Shown in pieces: positions 35,991-46,129 of a DNA stretch of 64,000 nt; within the stretch, counting starts at the first letter, position 1; each line of letters opens with the position of its first letter. The notes below the pieces were generated by a model. The model ran no database searches. It was not told where the DNA came from and worked only from the letters and a program-made list of their open reading frames with translations. The position numbers and the translations under genes are program-made. The stretch covers positions 1,922,001-1,986,000 of the forward strand of contig OX637795.1 of the NCBI GenBank assembly GCA_951802425.1, in the 5' to 3' direction. The stretch is from Clavaria fumosa. Lineage: Eukaryota; Basidiomycota; Agaricomycetes; Agaricales; Clavariaceae.

Positions 35991-37099
35991 CAATGGCCCA
36001 GGCCCCCCACTGCGGTCACAGACCGATGACGGGGACCTGGGCCATTGATTCGCAGCAGCTGGTGTGCAAAGGAAGGGAGGGGTGGTGGTGGCAGGCTGGA
36101 AGCACCATCTACATAGTTCTACATAGTTCTACATAGAAAGGCCTGTATCTATGTAGTTCTACATAGACCAGGAAGTTGTCTATGGGTTCTATGGGTTCTA
36201 CAGGGTCTATGTAGATCTACACAGTCTACTGCAGTATCACCCCCAGTTTGCTGATGTTGGGTTCGAGGTGCAGCGGGATAGAGCGGCGAGAACTGTGAGC
36301 ATTAATCAAAAGGCTTACATTGAAGCGCTAGCAAGGCGTTTTGGGCTTGAAGATGCGCGCGCCGTCCGGATCCCCATGGATCCAGCAATCTTGCTGTCAA
36401 AAGATCAGTGCCCAGAGAGACCAATAGACGTACCGTACCAAGAGGCGTGCGGCGGCGTACTCTGGCCAGCCGTCATCACCCGCCCCGACATACAACTCGC
36501 TGTCGGGATCCTATCACAATTCACGCAGAACCCGGCTCGCAAGCACTGGGAGGCCCTTAAACGAGTCATCAGCTATCTTCGCACAACCAAGGATCTTTGG
36601 CTCACCCTTGGCGGCTCTAGTTCGCGCCCCCAGATCTTCTCAGACGCAGACTGGGCCTCTCAAGCCGATCGCCACTCAATCTCGGGATTTGTAGCAAAGG
36701 TTGGATGCGGCGCTGTCACCTGGTCATCGAAGCGGCAAACCCTGGTCGCGCAGTCAAGCACGGAAGCTGAGTACATAGCGGCTGCGCATGCCGCGCGAGA
36801 AATTTGCTGGCCGAGGAGTTTCCTGGATGAGTTAGGTGCGCGAGAACCCGGACCAACTGTCCTGCTATTGGACAACCAATCAACAATCGCTATTGTCCAA
36901 AATAACAAATTTCATGCTCGAACGAAACATATCGACATCAGATACCACTTCATTCGTGAAGCGGTTGAACAAGGAATGATCGCGGTCAACTACGTACTGA
37001 CCAGCGAGAATGTCGCCGACGGATTCACGAAGCCGCTGGCGCGACCTGCATTCGAGATCTTCGTCCGGGAACTCGCGTTGCTGTCCACTTGAAGGGGAG

Positions 37100-37332
37100 T
37101 GACGGTTATCAACCAGACAGCTTACATAATCTCGTTTTTCCTATTTGGGTATCGCGCTTAGTGCCTGTACAGCTCAGTCCATACTACAACTGAGCTGTGA
37201 GTCTTATTGTTTTTCCTCACCCATTTTACATTTTCTCATATCCTGATGTAGAACTGAACTATGTTAGGTAGATTGCAAGTCAGTCCGTACTACGACTGAG
37301 CTAACTGAACTACGTTAGCCTTAATTTCTTTA
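37100..37332 (+). repeat. 3' LTR of copia element 1
   Basis: 233 bp, four transitions from the 5' LTR. Three are CpG to CpA or TpG changes. Followed by the target duplication CCTTA (37333-37337). Confidence 0.93.
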
Positions 37333-39300
37333 CCTTAGCGTCTTCAAACGCTTCGCAATTGCCTCCACGACGTCTGGGTAACTAGCCTGTTGAAATTTTA
37401 GATCATGACAACTTCATTGATGCCAGCACTCGTACCAGCACTCCATGTCGCCCACCGTTGCTGTGACCCTGATGATTTCCGAGTTCTGCTCGCCGAAGGG
37501 CTGCGTCTGACCACCTTGGCCTCAGACCATTCTTGCGATCGATCCACCCTTCAATTGTACTGGGAGCAAGGGCCGAAAAGGTCTTCGAATCCTTCACTGT
37601 CAAGACTTTGGCAAGAGCCCTCGAGGACATCGAACAACCAACACTTGGGTGTGCTGCTGCTGTCATGATTTGATTCCACAAGAATGGGCTGAACCAGTTG
37701 TGGTAGACCGCTTTGCTTGGTTCATGTTTTCGTTTTCGGCCTTGAGGCTTCTTCCCTTTCTCACGAGCCTTTATCTTGCTAGCTCGGTTGGGTCTGGACA
37801 GCTCAGCATTTTCCCCCTTTGAGCATTTTGATGGGCTGTCCTTAAGCTCAAGCATTGTTATCTGGGTTTGAGTGGATCAATGGTCAAACGGATTCCATGC
37901 ATCATGCCAGTACACACCCTGCGTTTCGTTCCTCCTGGTGTTCGGAGTCCTGCTGCAATCTCAGTAGCTTTCTCTTTTTGTTGCTGTTTCTCCTTCCGCT
38001 TCTGTGCAAGTTCCCGTCTCCTTTCCGTCTGCACTTCCTTCCTCGCTATTTCCTCTTCACAAAGCTCTCGTCTCTTATCTTCCACCCAGGCATCAACTCT
38101 TTTCTCAACTACTCGAAGTTCACCTTCCTCATTCTTCCAAAAGAATCTCAACAAGGATGGTGTGCTCCCTGCAGCTTTTCCCTCAAGTGCCTCCCGAGTC
38201 GCTGATTTCCTGACAACCTTTTGTGGCCGCTCCTTTTCAGGGCTCAGTGGTGGAGTCGATAGGCTCCGTGTCGCAGCACTTCGTTTCACCGCAGTGGTGA
38301 TGGTTGCCTGGCTTTCTGCTAGTGTTGGGCCCAACTGCCTCGGGCTAATCAATTCGATGTCATCGTCTATGGAGTGGTTGGTGGGATGAAGCATTCTAAT
38401 AGTGTGGCTCGAGAAGGTGAATTGAAACCCTTTGCTGGCGCTTTCGAAGGCTTCAGGTTTGATCCCACCAAATGATTCAAAGGTGTCGTGCTGATGTTGA
38501 GGCTTTAGTTGGCGGCAAACTCCAAGCCTCAATTGTGACTGTACCTGATACTCGTGGTGCCGCCGCAACACTTGGAGAAGCACCCTAAATCGCTCCCGGT
38601 CGACATCCTTCATGTTTATGAGAGGGAATCTTTTCGGATCGAAGTGGTGAGCTAGGCTGTTCCAAGAGAGTAGTCCACATGAGAACTGATCGGTTTGTCG
38701 AGTGATGGCCATATCTACTATGGAAAACTGATGACTTGTGTGATGGTATGTCCACCACAGGATTATATCCACCAACTCCTTGTCGGGTCGGCCACCAAGC
38801 GGATCGCCATATTGAATCTTGGATTTGCGGAAGTCGACTGCAATGGCCACCCAATGGTTTGCGCGAATATTGGCCCCAAATCCTATGGCATCCAAATCTC
38901 TTTCAGAAAGTGCTTGCCCCATCCCCCAAACACGGCGATAGTGAAACGGTTCCTCATAGCCGTCAGTGCTGCGCTTTTGATATGCTGTCTTCAGTGTCTG
39001 AATAAAGTGGAGGTTCTCAATTGCGAACTTGGATTTGGTCAGGTCCAGTAGCAACCCTCGACGAAGGATGTCCAGCATCTGGTTTATGTGGACGTCGCTC
39101 ATCCATTGGTGTGTAGCATAGGTTGCCAGTGTGTAGATTGGCTCTGGGTCATCGAAACCTTTCACAGATCCATGCCATGGCAAATTCCCGAGCAGGCTGA
39201 TTACCTGATCTATCAAGCTTGCTTCCTCCCGATCCCGCCACACCTGTTTCCGTTTCCGTAGAAGGCTCTCTGCTTCGACCCACGGATGGCGCCAGGTCAA

Positions 39301-39593
39301 TAGGGATGCCACGGTTCGGTTCTGAACTTTGGTTCGAACCTGAACTGGACTGGACCGAACCGAAAATGAGGTTCAGGTTCAGCCAAGTGGGTGAACCGAA
39401 CCAAAATTGAGGTTCAGAAGCCCAAATTTGGGCGAACCATTACCTTATTTGGTAAAAGTCCGGTCCAATGAACTGGACTTGGACCGAACTCAGGTTCAAG
39501 GTTCGGAATTTGGCCTGAACCGGACCTAAAGTCTGGTTTGGGGTTCGAAAAAATTGGCCCTGAACCGGACTTAACCGGACTGTGGCATCCCTA
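39301..39593. mobile_element. hAT-like MITE
   Basis: 293 bp with perfect 12-bp terminal inverted repeats TAGGGATGCCAC and an 8-bp target duplication CAGGTCAA (39293-39300 and 39594-39601). The interior is non-coding and packed with GGTTC/GAACC and CCGGAC/GTCCGG motifs in both orientations, as in subterminal transposase-binding regions of hAT elements. It interrupts the Ulp1-transposase gene; Met codons at its edge give a false start for that gene. Confidence 0.93.
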
Positions 39594-39624
39594 CAGGTCA
39601 ACCGAAGGCTGGCCACTTCAGTCC

Positions 39625-39720
39625 ACATAGTTCAGTCGGATATTCTAGTATACAATGGGATACCGGACACTGCAAATCCCCTGTATATAACGGGGTACCG
39701 GATTCCGCTGGAGATATCTG
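39625..39720 (+). repeat. Left terminal inverted repeat of KDZ element
   Basis: 96 bp pairing with 57205-57301. It contains nested GGATACCGGAC/GGGGTACCGGA motifs that may bind transposase. Confidence 0.93.
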
Positions 39721-39747
39721 ATTTTCTAGTAATATATGTGGCTGGCG

Positions 39748-40155
39748 GAGGATATCCTTGCCAGGATAACCATGGGTTCAGCGAATTAAATAGGATATTC
39801 TTGACCGGATAACCTCAGGTCCAGCAAAATTGGATAGGGTATCCGTGACTGGATTGAATCCAGGCCACCAAATTAAATAGGATATCCTTAACTGGATTGA
39901 ATCCAAGCAACCATAATAAATAGGATATCCATGACTGAAGAAAATCCAGGCCACCAAATTAAATGGAATATCCTTGATTGGATTGAATCAGGGATACCAT
40001 ATTAACTAGGATATCCTTGACAGGTTTGAATCATAGAATAGGATATCCTTAATTGGATTGAATCAAGACTACCACATTAAATAGGATATCCTTGACTGGT
40101 TTGAATCCAGGCTACCAAATGAAATAGGATATCCTTAACTGGATTGAATCCAAGC
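39748..40155 (+). repeat. 43-bp minisatellite, left array part 1
   Basis: About nine to ten units of the type AAATAGGATATCCTTGACTG followed by GTTTGAATCCAGGCCACC. A higher-order period of 247 bp is visible: the run from 39904 recurs after the copia insertion at 45081. Copia element 2 splits the array. Confidence 0.93.
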
Positions 40156-40420
40156 TGTTGAGTATGGGGGTTCGCCCATATCGAGCAACATTACATAATA
40201 TATATATCAACGGACGTTCGCGCCTTTTTACCTCAGTTCTCTCTCTCGAGACTGAGGTATGATTCTCTACTACACTCATTATATTAGCCTAACTAATAGC
40301 CTGCCCTTAGACTTAGCTTACTGTCTTTACAGGCAAATACACCTAGTTCTCTCTCTCGAGACTGAGACTTAGCTTACTGTCTTTACAGTTTCACACTGCC
40401 GGATCAGACACCTCGCCATA
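40156..40420 (+). repeat. 5' LTR of copia element 2
   Basis: 265 bp starting TGTTGAGTATGGGGG. A 29-bp block with TTCTCTCTCTCGAGACTGAG occurs twice, as does CTTAGCTTACTGTCTTTACA, giving an internal tandem structure. Confidence 0.95.
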
Positions 40421-40494
40421 GATTATGAGACCCGCTTGACGCAGGCTACTCAGAAAGATCCCAACTAGTCTTCAGTCCTTTTTCTTTCAAATTT

Positions 40495-43400
40495 ATGACT
40501 GGCTCAAACGCTCCCAATCCCCCTCTACCTCCCACTACTACAGAGGCCACCAGACCCGCCAACCGTGAAAAAATGTCAAATCGGCTTTTCGACATTGATC
40601 GGTTGAAGAACGATGGTTCCAACTATCAAGTCTGGAGCTCACAGATGCGGCTAATCCTCCGGAACCGTAATCTGTGGGCAATCGTAGACGGCACCGAAAC
40701 CGAACCACCACGTACGGATACCGCTGCACATGCCGACTGGGAAGCACGCGAATGGGATGCTCAAGCCCAAATCCTTCTCACTCTTGAAACTGACCCATAT
40801 TCTGGGGTAGTTGCCGCTCAGACATCAAAAGAAGCCTGGGAAGGCCTCCGGGATCGATACCAGGGCACTGGGCTACAAACCGCCGCTCTACACATCGCAG
40901 CTCTTTTCCAGACAAAGCTGTCTGATGAACAGCCCTTCGAATCGCAACTCAATGCCCTACTCGAGCGTTGGCGAATCCTCAAATCCCATGGAATTTCCCT
41001 CGATGAGAGCGTGATCGCTATCGCAATTATCATTGCGTTACCAGACTCCTACTCTGTACTTAGGTCCATACTGCTTTCTCAATCAGCCCTGCCGAAAATA
41101 CAAGCCGTTAAGAACTCAATTCTTACTGAGGAACAGGTCTGCACTGCTGGCGCAAACGTACCACCTACTGCGTTGAAAGTCCAAGCGAAGGGAAGGTGGC
41201 AGGGCGGGAATGCAAAAGAAAAAGACCAAGATGGAGAAAGGGATAAGACAAAAGATGAGAAAGGGGAGCGAAAGAAGAAGAAATGCGATTTCTGCGGTCG
41301 CACAGGCCACATCGAGGACGAATGCCGCAAGAAAAAGACAGCAATCAGTGCCCTTGAAGCGAAGGTTAACCAGGACAAGGACAGGCTGTCAGACGCAGTC
41401 GCCAATCTTGCACGACTCGATGATTATGACTCAAATTACTTGCGCGCACCAATTCGATTACTCCTGGCACACTTTGACACCACTACATCTACTCCCCCTG
41501 CTCCGAGGCTCAATGTCGTGAAACTACCTACTCCAGGAAGCCGTAAATGGATACTCGACTCTGGTGCAAGTGAGCCCATGACCTCCTGCCGCAGTTGGTT
41601 CGCAGCCTACCACACCTTTGATACGCCTCGCCGTGTCTATCTAGGTGACAAGAGATACATCCTGGCACCTGGCAAGGGACAGGTCATCCTCGAGGCTAAA
41701 CTAAGAAATGGTGAACGAAGGCTAACAACGCTTCACGATGTCTATCATGTGCCGCACCTTGATGGTAATTTACTGTCCGTCTCGCACCTGACTCGTCGCA
41801 AATACCGAATAACCTTTGACACGGCCGGATTCCAAATTACTGATCCACAAGGCCAGCTCATAGCCCAAGGTATTGAGTCGCAGGGTTTGTTCATCCTCAA
41901 TGCTTCAACCTATGTTGAGCACGCATACAACGTTGTCCTCAACCACCCCTCTGAAATCCATAACCCAGTTCCTCTTGCCCTCGCCGTCAGAACATGCGAA
42001 TCCTCCACCGACATCGCCACCTGGCACCGGCGCCTTGGGCATGCCAGCTACGATGCCATTCGTCACCTAGCAAGGTCTGGACTAGTAAAGGGAATGAAAC
42101 TCAAGGGTGAAGATCAACCAATGGACACCATCTGCCAGCCTTGCCTTGCCGGCAAGCAAACTCGAGATGTCATCCCAAAGAAATCCACTGCCGAACACCC
42201 GCATCCCCTCTACCGGATCTACTCAGATCTATGTGGGAAGATGTCTGTCTTAACACCGGCTAAGCAGCAGTATTTCATGACTTTCGTTGACGGCTACTCA
42301 TCGTTCCTTATGGTTGCGCTCCTTAAAGCCAAGAGCAAAGCTTTTGAGAACGTCAAGGACTTCATCGCTCGTGCTGAAGTCATCACCGGTGCACGCGTCA
42401 ACTACTTTCGCAGTGATGGTGGTGGTGAATATGACTCAGCTGAGTCACAGACGTATTTTAAAGCCCGTGGCATCCACCATGAAAAAACTAATGCAGACAC
42501 CCCGCAGGAAAATGGAGTAGCTGAGAGGATGAATCGCACACTGATGAATGACACTCGGTCGATGCTATATGATGCCGGCCTCCCACTCAAATACTGGGGA
42601 GATGCCATACTCTATGCTACCCAAATTCATAATGTCAAACCGACGCGTTCACAGCAGGATGGCCTCACTCCGTATGAGGCCTTTACGGGCAATAAACCGG
42701 ACATCTCGCGCTTCAGAGTATTTGGCTGCAAGGCATACGCACACATACCGGAAGCTAAACGTCATAAACTTCAACCTAGAACACTTGAGTGCGTCTTCCT
42801 CGGCTTCGCTGATCATCGCCACGCCTATCGCTTGCTCCATAAACCTACTGGTCGTATTATTGAATCACGCGACGTAATCTTTGATGAAGGAAATGGAGAC
42901 CTACCTTCACGCGTTACTCTTGACACAGACCCTCTCCTTACACCTGATCCAGACCTTGACGAATGCCCAACAGCCGGGCACGATGATTCAGATGCAGTCG
43001 ACGACTGTGCCAATGAAAACGCACCTCTGCAAGCCCCAGCAGTGCCTCCTCCACCACCTCCTGACGTTCAAGAGCCACGCCGTTCAGCACGGGCACGTAA
43101 GGCACCCATTCAAGATGATGACGAACGCTATACTCTCACATCATATGGACGAAGGAGAGAGGATAACACACGAGAGGTTGGAGCACAAGTGGGCGCTAAC
43201 AGCGACTCAGCACAGGAAAGCGAGCCACATGCGCACGCAGCAAGGACTTCCCCCGACGAGGATCCGACAACTTATAGTGAAGCAATGAGGAGTGCGGATG
43301 CAGAGCAATGGCTTGAAGCCTGTGCCGCCGAGCTATTGTCCCTTCAGAAGATGAATACGTATGAGGTTGTGAAACGCCCACCTGACAGGAAGGTCATCCC

Positions 43401-44802
43401 AAGCAAATGGGTCTTCAAAACCAAACGCGGCCCTAACGGCGAAATTGTGAGATACAAAGCACGCGTTGTTGCTAAGGGGTATGCACAGGTCCCTGGCCTT
43501 GACTTTGACGAGACATTTGCTCCAGTCGTCAAGTTCGCAACGATACGCACCCTCCTAGCTTTCGCCGCACACCACAACCTTGAAATTCATCAGCTTGATG
43601 TAAAGACAGCTTTCCTCCATGGCGAACTAAAAGAAGAGATCTTCGTCCAGTGTCCACCGGGCTCTCAAGGAAAGGGAGACGAAGCCTGGCGCCTACTGAA
43701 GTCCATCTATGGACTCAAACAGGCGAGTCGCGAGTGGTATGCCAAGATTCTGGCCGAGTTCATGGACCTGGGCTTCACCCGTTTACACTCTGACTATGCT
43801 GTCTTCTACAAGCGGACAGGCGGAACGCTCATCATTATCGCTATCTACGTCGATGACATGCTCCTGTTCTCTAACTCACTTGGACTGATCGAGCACTTCA
43901 AGAAGCAGCTTGGAACTAGATTCGAGATCACAGACCTTGGTGAGGCTCGTTGGATCCTCAACATGGAAGTTACGCATGACAAGCAACGACGCACCATATC
44001 CCTCTCCCAACGGCAATACATCGAAGATATCCTCGAACGCTACGGGATGTCTGGATGCCGCCCTGCTAGCACCCCAGTCCCTGCAAACTTTCAGCTTGAA
44101 AAGTTATCAGAAGCTGAGTTCGATCCACAGCTGTACCAGAGCCAGCTTGGCGCGATAATGTATGCGATGCTGGGGACACGTCCAGACCTTGCCTATGCTG
44201 TCCAAATGCTCAGTCAGCACGCAGCCACACCTGGTGAACGTCACCTTAATGCGCTCAAACACGTCTTCCGCTATCTACGCAAAACAACCGACACCAAGCT
44301 CGTTTTCAGCGGATCAGAAAAGGCCCTGGCACTTGTTGGCTATGTCGATGCGGATTGGGCCAATGATCCCAACGACCGACGCTCAATCAGCGGATTTGTA
44401 TTCCTACTTGGGGATGGAGCCGTGACCTGGACTTCGCGCAAGCAGAAACTTGTCGCCCAGTCTAGCACCGAAGCTGAGTACATTGCTGGCGCACTCGCCA
44501 CAAATGAAACGCTCTGGCTTCGTCAGATGCTCCAGGAACTGGGTGAAGAACCGAAGGAGGCGACGAAGCTGATGGTGGACAATCAAGGGGCGATTGCGCT
44601 TGCCAAAAACCCGGTCTTCCACAAGAAAACAAAACACATCGCTGTTCGATATCACCACATGCGACACCACTTTGAAGCAGGCGAAATCGCACCTGAATAC
44701 ATATCGACAAACGAGCAAGTTGCTGACGTCTTGACAAAAGGACTACCACGGCCGAAGCACGAAGCGTTTGTCAGGAAGATGGGAGTAGCGTTGCCCGCAT
44801 AA
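40495..44802 (+). CDS. Copia 2 Gag-Pol polyprotein
   Basis: 1435 codons in one frame. Gag region (UBN2-like; LKNDGSNYQVWSSQMRLIL), CCHC knuckle CDFCGRTGHIEDEC at about 264-277, aspartic protease WILDSGASEPM at about 351, GAG_pre-integrase WHRRLGHASYDAIRHLARSG, and integrase with Asp in YSDLCGK (about 577), Asp in FRSDGGGEYD and Glu in QENGVAERMNRT. Reverse transcriptase has YVDDMLLF at about 1117. RNase H has YVDADWANDPNDRRSISGF (about 1282) and SSTEAEYIAGA. No lesion seen. Pol follows Gag without a frameshift, as in many fungal copia elements. Confidence 0.97.
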   Translation: MTGSNAPNPPLPPTTTEATRPANREKMSNRLFDIDRLKNDGSNYQVWSSQMRLILRNRNLWAIVDGTETEPPRTDTAAHADWEAREWDAQAQILLTLETDPYSGVVAAQTSKEAWEGLRDRYQGTGLQTAALHIAALFQTKLSDEQPFESQLNALLERWRILKSHGISLDESVIAIAIIIALPDSYSVLRSILLSQSALPKIQAVKNSILTEEQVCTAGANVPPTALKVQAKGRWQGGNAKEKDQDGERDKTKDEKGERKKKKCDFCGRTGHIEDECRKKKTAISALEAKVNQDKDRLSDAVANLARLDDYDSNYLRAPIRLLLAHFDTTTSTPPAPRLNVVKLPTPGSRKWILDSGASEPMTSCRSWFAAYHTFDTPRRVYLGDKRYILAPGKGQVILEAKLRNGERRLTTLHDVYHVPHLDGNLLSVSHLTRRKYRITFDTAGFQITDPQGQLIAQGIESQGLFILNASTYVEHAYNVVLNHPSEIHNPVPLALAVRTCESSTDIATWHRRLGHASYDAIRHLARSGLVKGMKLKGEDQPMDTICQPCLAGKQTRDVIPKKSTAEHPHPLYRIYSDLCGKMSVLTPAKQQYFMTFVDGYSSFLMVALLKAKSKAFENVKDFIARAEVITGARVNYFRSDGGGEYDSAESQTYFKARGIHHEKTNADTPQENGVAERMNRTLMNDTRSMLYDAGLPLKYWGDAILYATQIHNVKPTRSQQDGLTPYEAFTGNKPDISRFRVFGCKAYAHIPEAKRHKLQPRTLECVFLGFADHRHAYRLLHKPTGRIIESRDVIFDEGNGDLPSRVTLDTDPLLTPDPDLDECPTAGHDDSDAVDDCANENAPLQAPAVPPPPPPDVQEPRRSARARKAPIQDDDERYTLTSYGRRREDNTREVGAQVGANSDSAQESEPHAHAARTSPDEDPTTYSEAMRSADAEQWLEACAAELLSLQKMNTYEVVKRPPDRKVIPSKWVFKTKRGPNGEIVRYKARVVAKGYAQVPGLDFDETFAPVVKFATIRTLLAFAAHHNLEIHQLDVKTAFLHGELKEEIFVQCPPGSQGKGDEAWRLLKSIYGLKQASREWYAKILAEFMDLGFTRLHSDYAVFYKRTGGTLIIIAIYVDDMLLFSNSLGLIEHFKKQLGTRFEITDLGEARWILNMEVTHDKQRRTISLSQRQYIEDILERYGMSGCRPASTPVPANFQLEKLSEAEFDPQLYQSQLGAIMYAMLGTRPDLAYAVQMLSQHAATPGERHLNALKHVFRYLRKTTDTKLVFSGSEKALALVGYVDADWANDPNDRRSISGFVFLLGDGAVTWTSRKQKLVAQSSTEAEYIAGALATNETLWLRQMLQELGEEPKEATKLMVDNQGAIALAKNPVFHKKTKHIAVRYHHMRHHFEAGEIAPEYISTNEQVADVLTKGLPRPKHEAFVRKMGVALPA

Positions 44803-44815
44803 GTGCGAGTGGGCG

Positions 44816-45080
44816 TGTTGAGTATGGGGGTTCGCCCATATCGAGCAACATTACATAATATATATATCAACGGACGTTCGCGCCTTTTTACCTCAGTTCT
44901 CTCTCTCGAGACTGAGGTATGATTCTCTACTACACTCATTATATTAGCCTAACTAATAGCCTGCCCTTAGACTTAGCTTACTGTCTTTACAGGCAAATAC
45001 ACCTAGTTCTCTCTCTCGAGACTGAGACTTAGCTTACTGTCTTTACAGTTTCACACTGCCGGATCAGACACCTCGCCATA
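44816..45080 (+). repeat. 3' LTR of copia element 2
   Basis: 265 bp, no difference from the 5' LTR found by eye; followed by target duplication CAAGC. Confidence 0.95.
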
Positions 45081-45905
45081 CAAGCAACCATAATAAATAG
45101 GATATCCATGACTGAAGAAAATCCAGGCCACCAAATTAAATGGAATATCCTTGATTGGATTGAATCAGGGATACCATATTAAATAGGATATCCTTGACAG
45201 GTTTGAATCATAGAATAGGATATCCTTAATTGGATTGAATCAAGACTACCACATTAAATAGGATATCCTTGACTGGTTTGAATCCAGGCTACCAAATGAA
45301 ATAGGATATCCTTGACTGGTTTGAATTGAAGCCACCAAATTAAATAGGATATCCTTAACTAGTTTGAATCCAAGCCAACAAATTAAATAGGATATCCTTG
45401 ACTGGTTTGAATCCAAGCCAAATTAAATAGGATATCCTTGATTGGATTGAATCCAAGCCAACAAATTAAATGGGATATCCTTGACTGGTTTGAATCCAAT
45501 CCACCAAATTAAATAGGATATCCTTGACTGGTTTGAATCCAAGCCACCAAATTAAATAGGATATCCTTGACTGGTTTGAATTGAAGCCACCAAATTAAAT
45601 AGGATATCCTTAACTAGTTTGAATCCAAGCCAACAAATTAAATAGGATATCCTTAACTAGTTTGAATCCAATCCACCAAATTAAATAGGATATCCTTGAC
45701 TGGTTTGAATCCAGGCCACCAAATTAAATAGGATATCCTTGGCTGGTTTGAATTGAAGCCACCAAATTAAATAGGATATCCTTAACTAGTTTGAATCCAA
45801 GCCAACAAATTAAATAGGATATCCTTGACTGGTTTGAATCCAGGCCACCAAATTAAATAGGATATCCTTGACTGGTTTGAATCAAGGCCACCACATTACA
45901 TAGGA
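45081..45905 (+). repeat. 43-bp minisatellite, left array part 2
   Basis: About 19 units continuing the left array after copia 2. Unit variants alternate (TTGACTGG, TTAACTAG, GAATTGAAGCC), giving a second-level pattern of about three units. Confidence 0.93.
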
Positions 45906-46129
45906 TATTTTGCATCTCTGGCAATTGTCATGTAATTCACTTTATGTACGTGGTTACTGTCCACAATATTTCCATGTACTTCATTGATAAGTAGCATATT
46001 TCAAGTCGCAGTTCCCACTTTGACTCTTTTTGCACCTATCACTGCCTCTTTTCCTTGGTCTCTTCCTCTCCTTAGTGATTTATTCCTGTGCTTTGTTAAT
46101 AGTTGTAATCACAATTATTTGAGATAGAC

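Larger units (their letters stand above)
32325..36256. mobile_element. 3.9-kb repeat-built element inserted in copia 1 RT
   Basis: Ends form a short inverted repeat (CATCAGCAAA...TTTGCTGATG) and TT is present on both sides, so removal restores CTC CTT GGG (Leu-Leu-Gly) of RT in frame. Inside both ends are segments rich in CTATGTAG/CATAG motifs. The core is almost entirely simple repeat and has no gene. The superfamily is unknown; a 2-bp TT duplication does not fit common DNA transposons well. Confidence 0.75.
31135..37092 (+). pseudogene. Copia 1 reverse transcriptase and RNase H, interrupted
   Basis: After the integrase deletion the frame continues (WVKIVDAGKLDKRARFGYF), meets TGA about 31246 where KQI-VERE would need an Arg (CGA to TGA), and reads through a Pro/Asp-rich linker. 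The RT starts at WKEAYQIELNQL and includes RVVAGSHRQKKGINYDETFA. Its catalytic box reads VSTDDM where copia elements have YVDDM, so the Tyr is lost. At TWLL (32324) a 3.9-kb element intervenes. After it the frame resumes exactly with GFEVQRDRAARTVSINQKAY (36259 on) and runs through RNase H (DADWASQADRHSISGF, SSTEAEYIAAA) to the stop at 37092. Confidence 0.88.
28921..37332 (+). mobile_element. Ty1/copia element 1 (defective)
   Basis: Paired 233-bp LTRs (28921-29153 and 37100-37332) start TGACGGTTATC. A 5-bp target duplication CCTTA lies at 28916-28920 and 37333-37337. A purine tract GAAGGGGAG precedes the 3' LTR, and a primer-site-like GATTATGAGATCC directly follows the 5' LTR. The LTRs differ at four sites, all transitions. 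Its gag-pol is interrupted by a deletion in integrase, a TGA, and a 3.9-kb repeat element. Confidence 0.95.
40156..45080 (+). mobile_element. Ty1/copia element 2 (apparently intact)
   Basis: 4925 bp with 265-bp LTRs (40156-40420 and 44816-45080) that look identical by eye. Target duplication CAAGC at 40151-40155 and 45081-45085. A single uninterrupted gag-pol ORF. A primer-site-like GATTATGAGACCC follows the 5' LTR. Every sign points to a recent and potentially active insertion. Confidence 0.96.

Noticed and set aside
32483..36029. ORFs of 300-620 codons on both strands in nearly every frame
   Set aside because: They are products of stop-poor CCG/CAG repeats; the proteins are homopolymeric runs (Pro, Ala, Cys/Arg, Gly/Ser) and contradict each other in overlapping frames.
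37858..39312. Ulp1 gene starting at the Met at 39312
   Set aside because: That Met lies in the MITE terminal repeat. Removing the MITE and KDZ element extends the frame upstream to 57730.
39748..45905. Regular 43-bp direct repeats resembling a CRISPR array
   Set aside because: Units are contiguous without unique spacers, the genome is eukaryotic, and the same family recurs inverted at the other transposon end.
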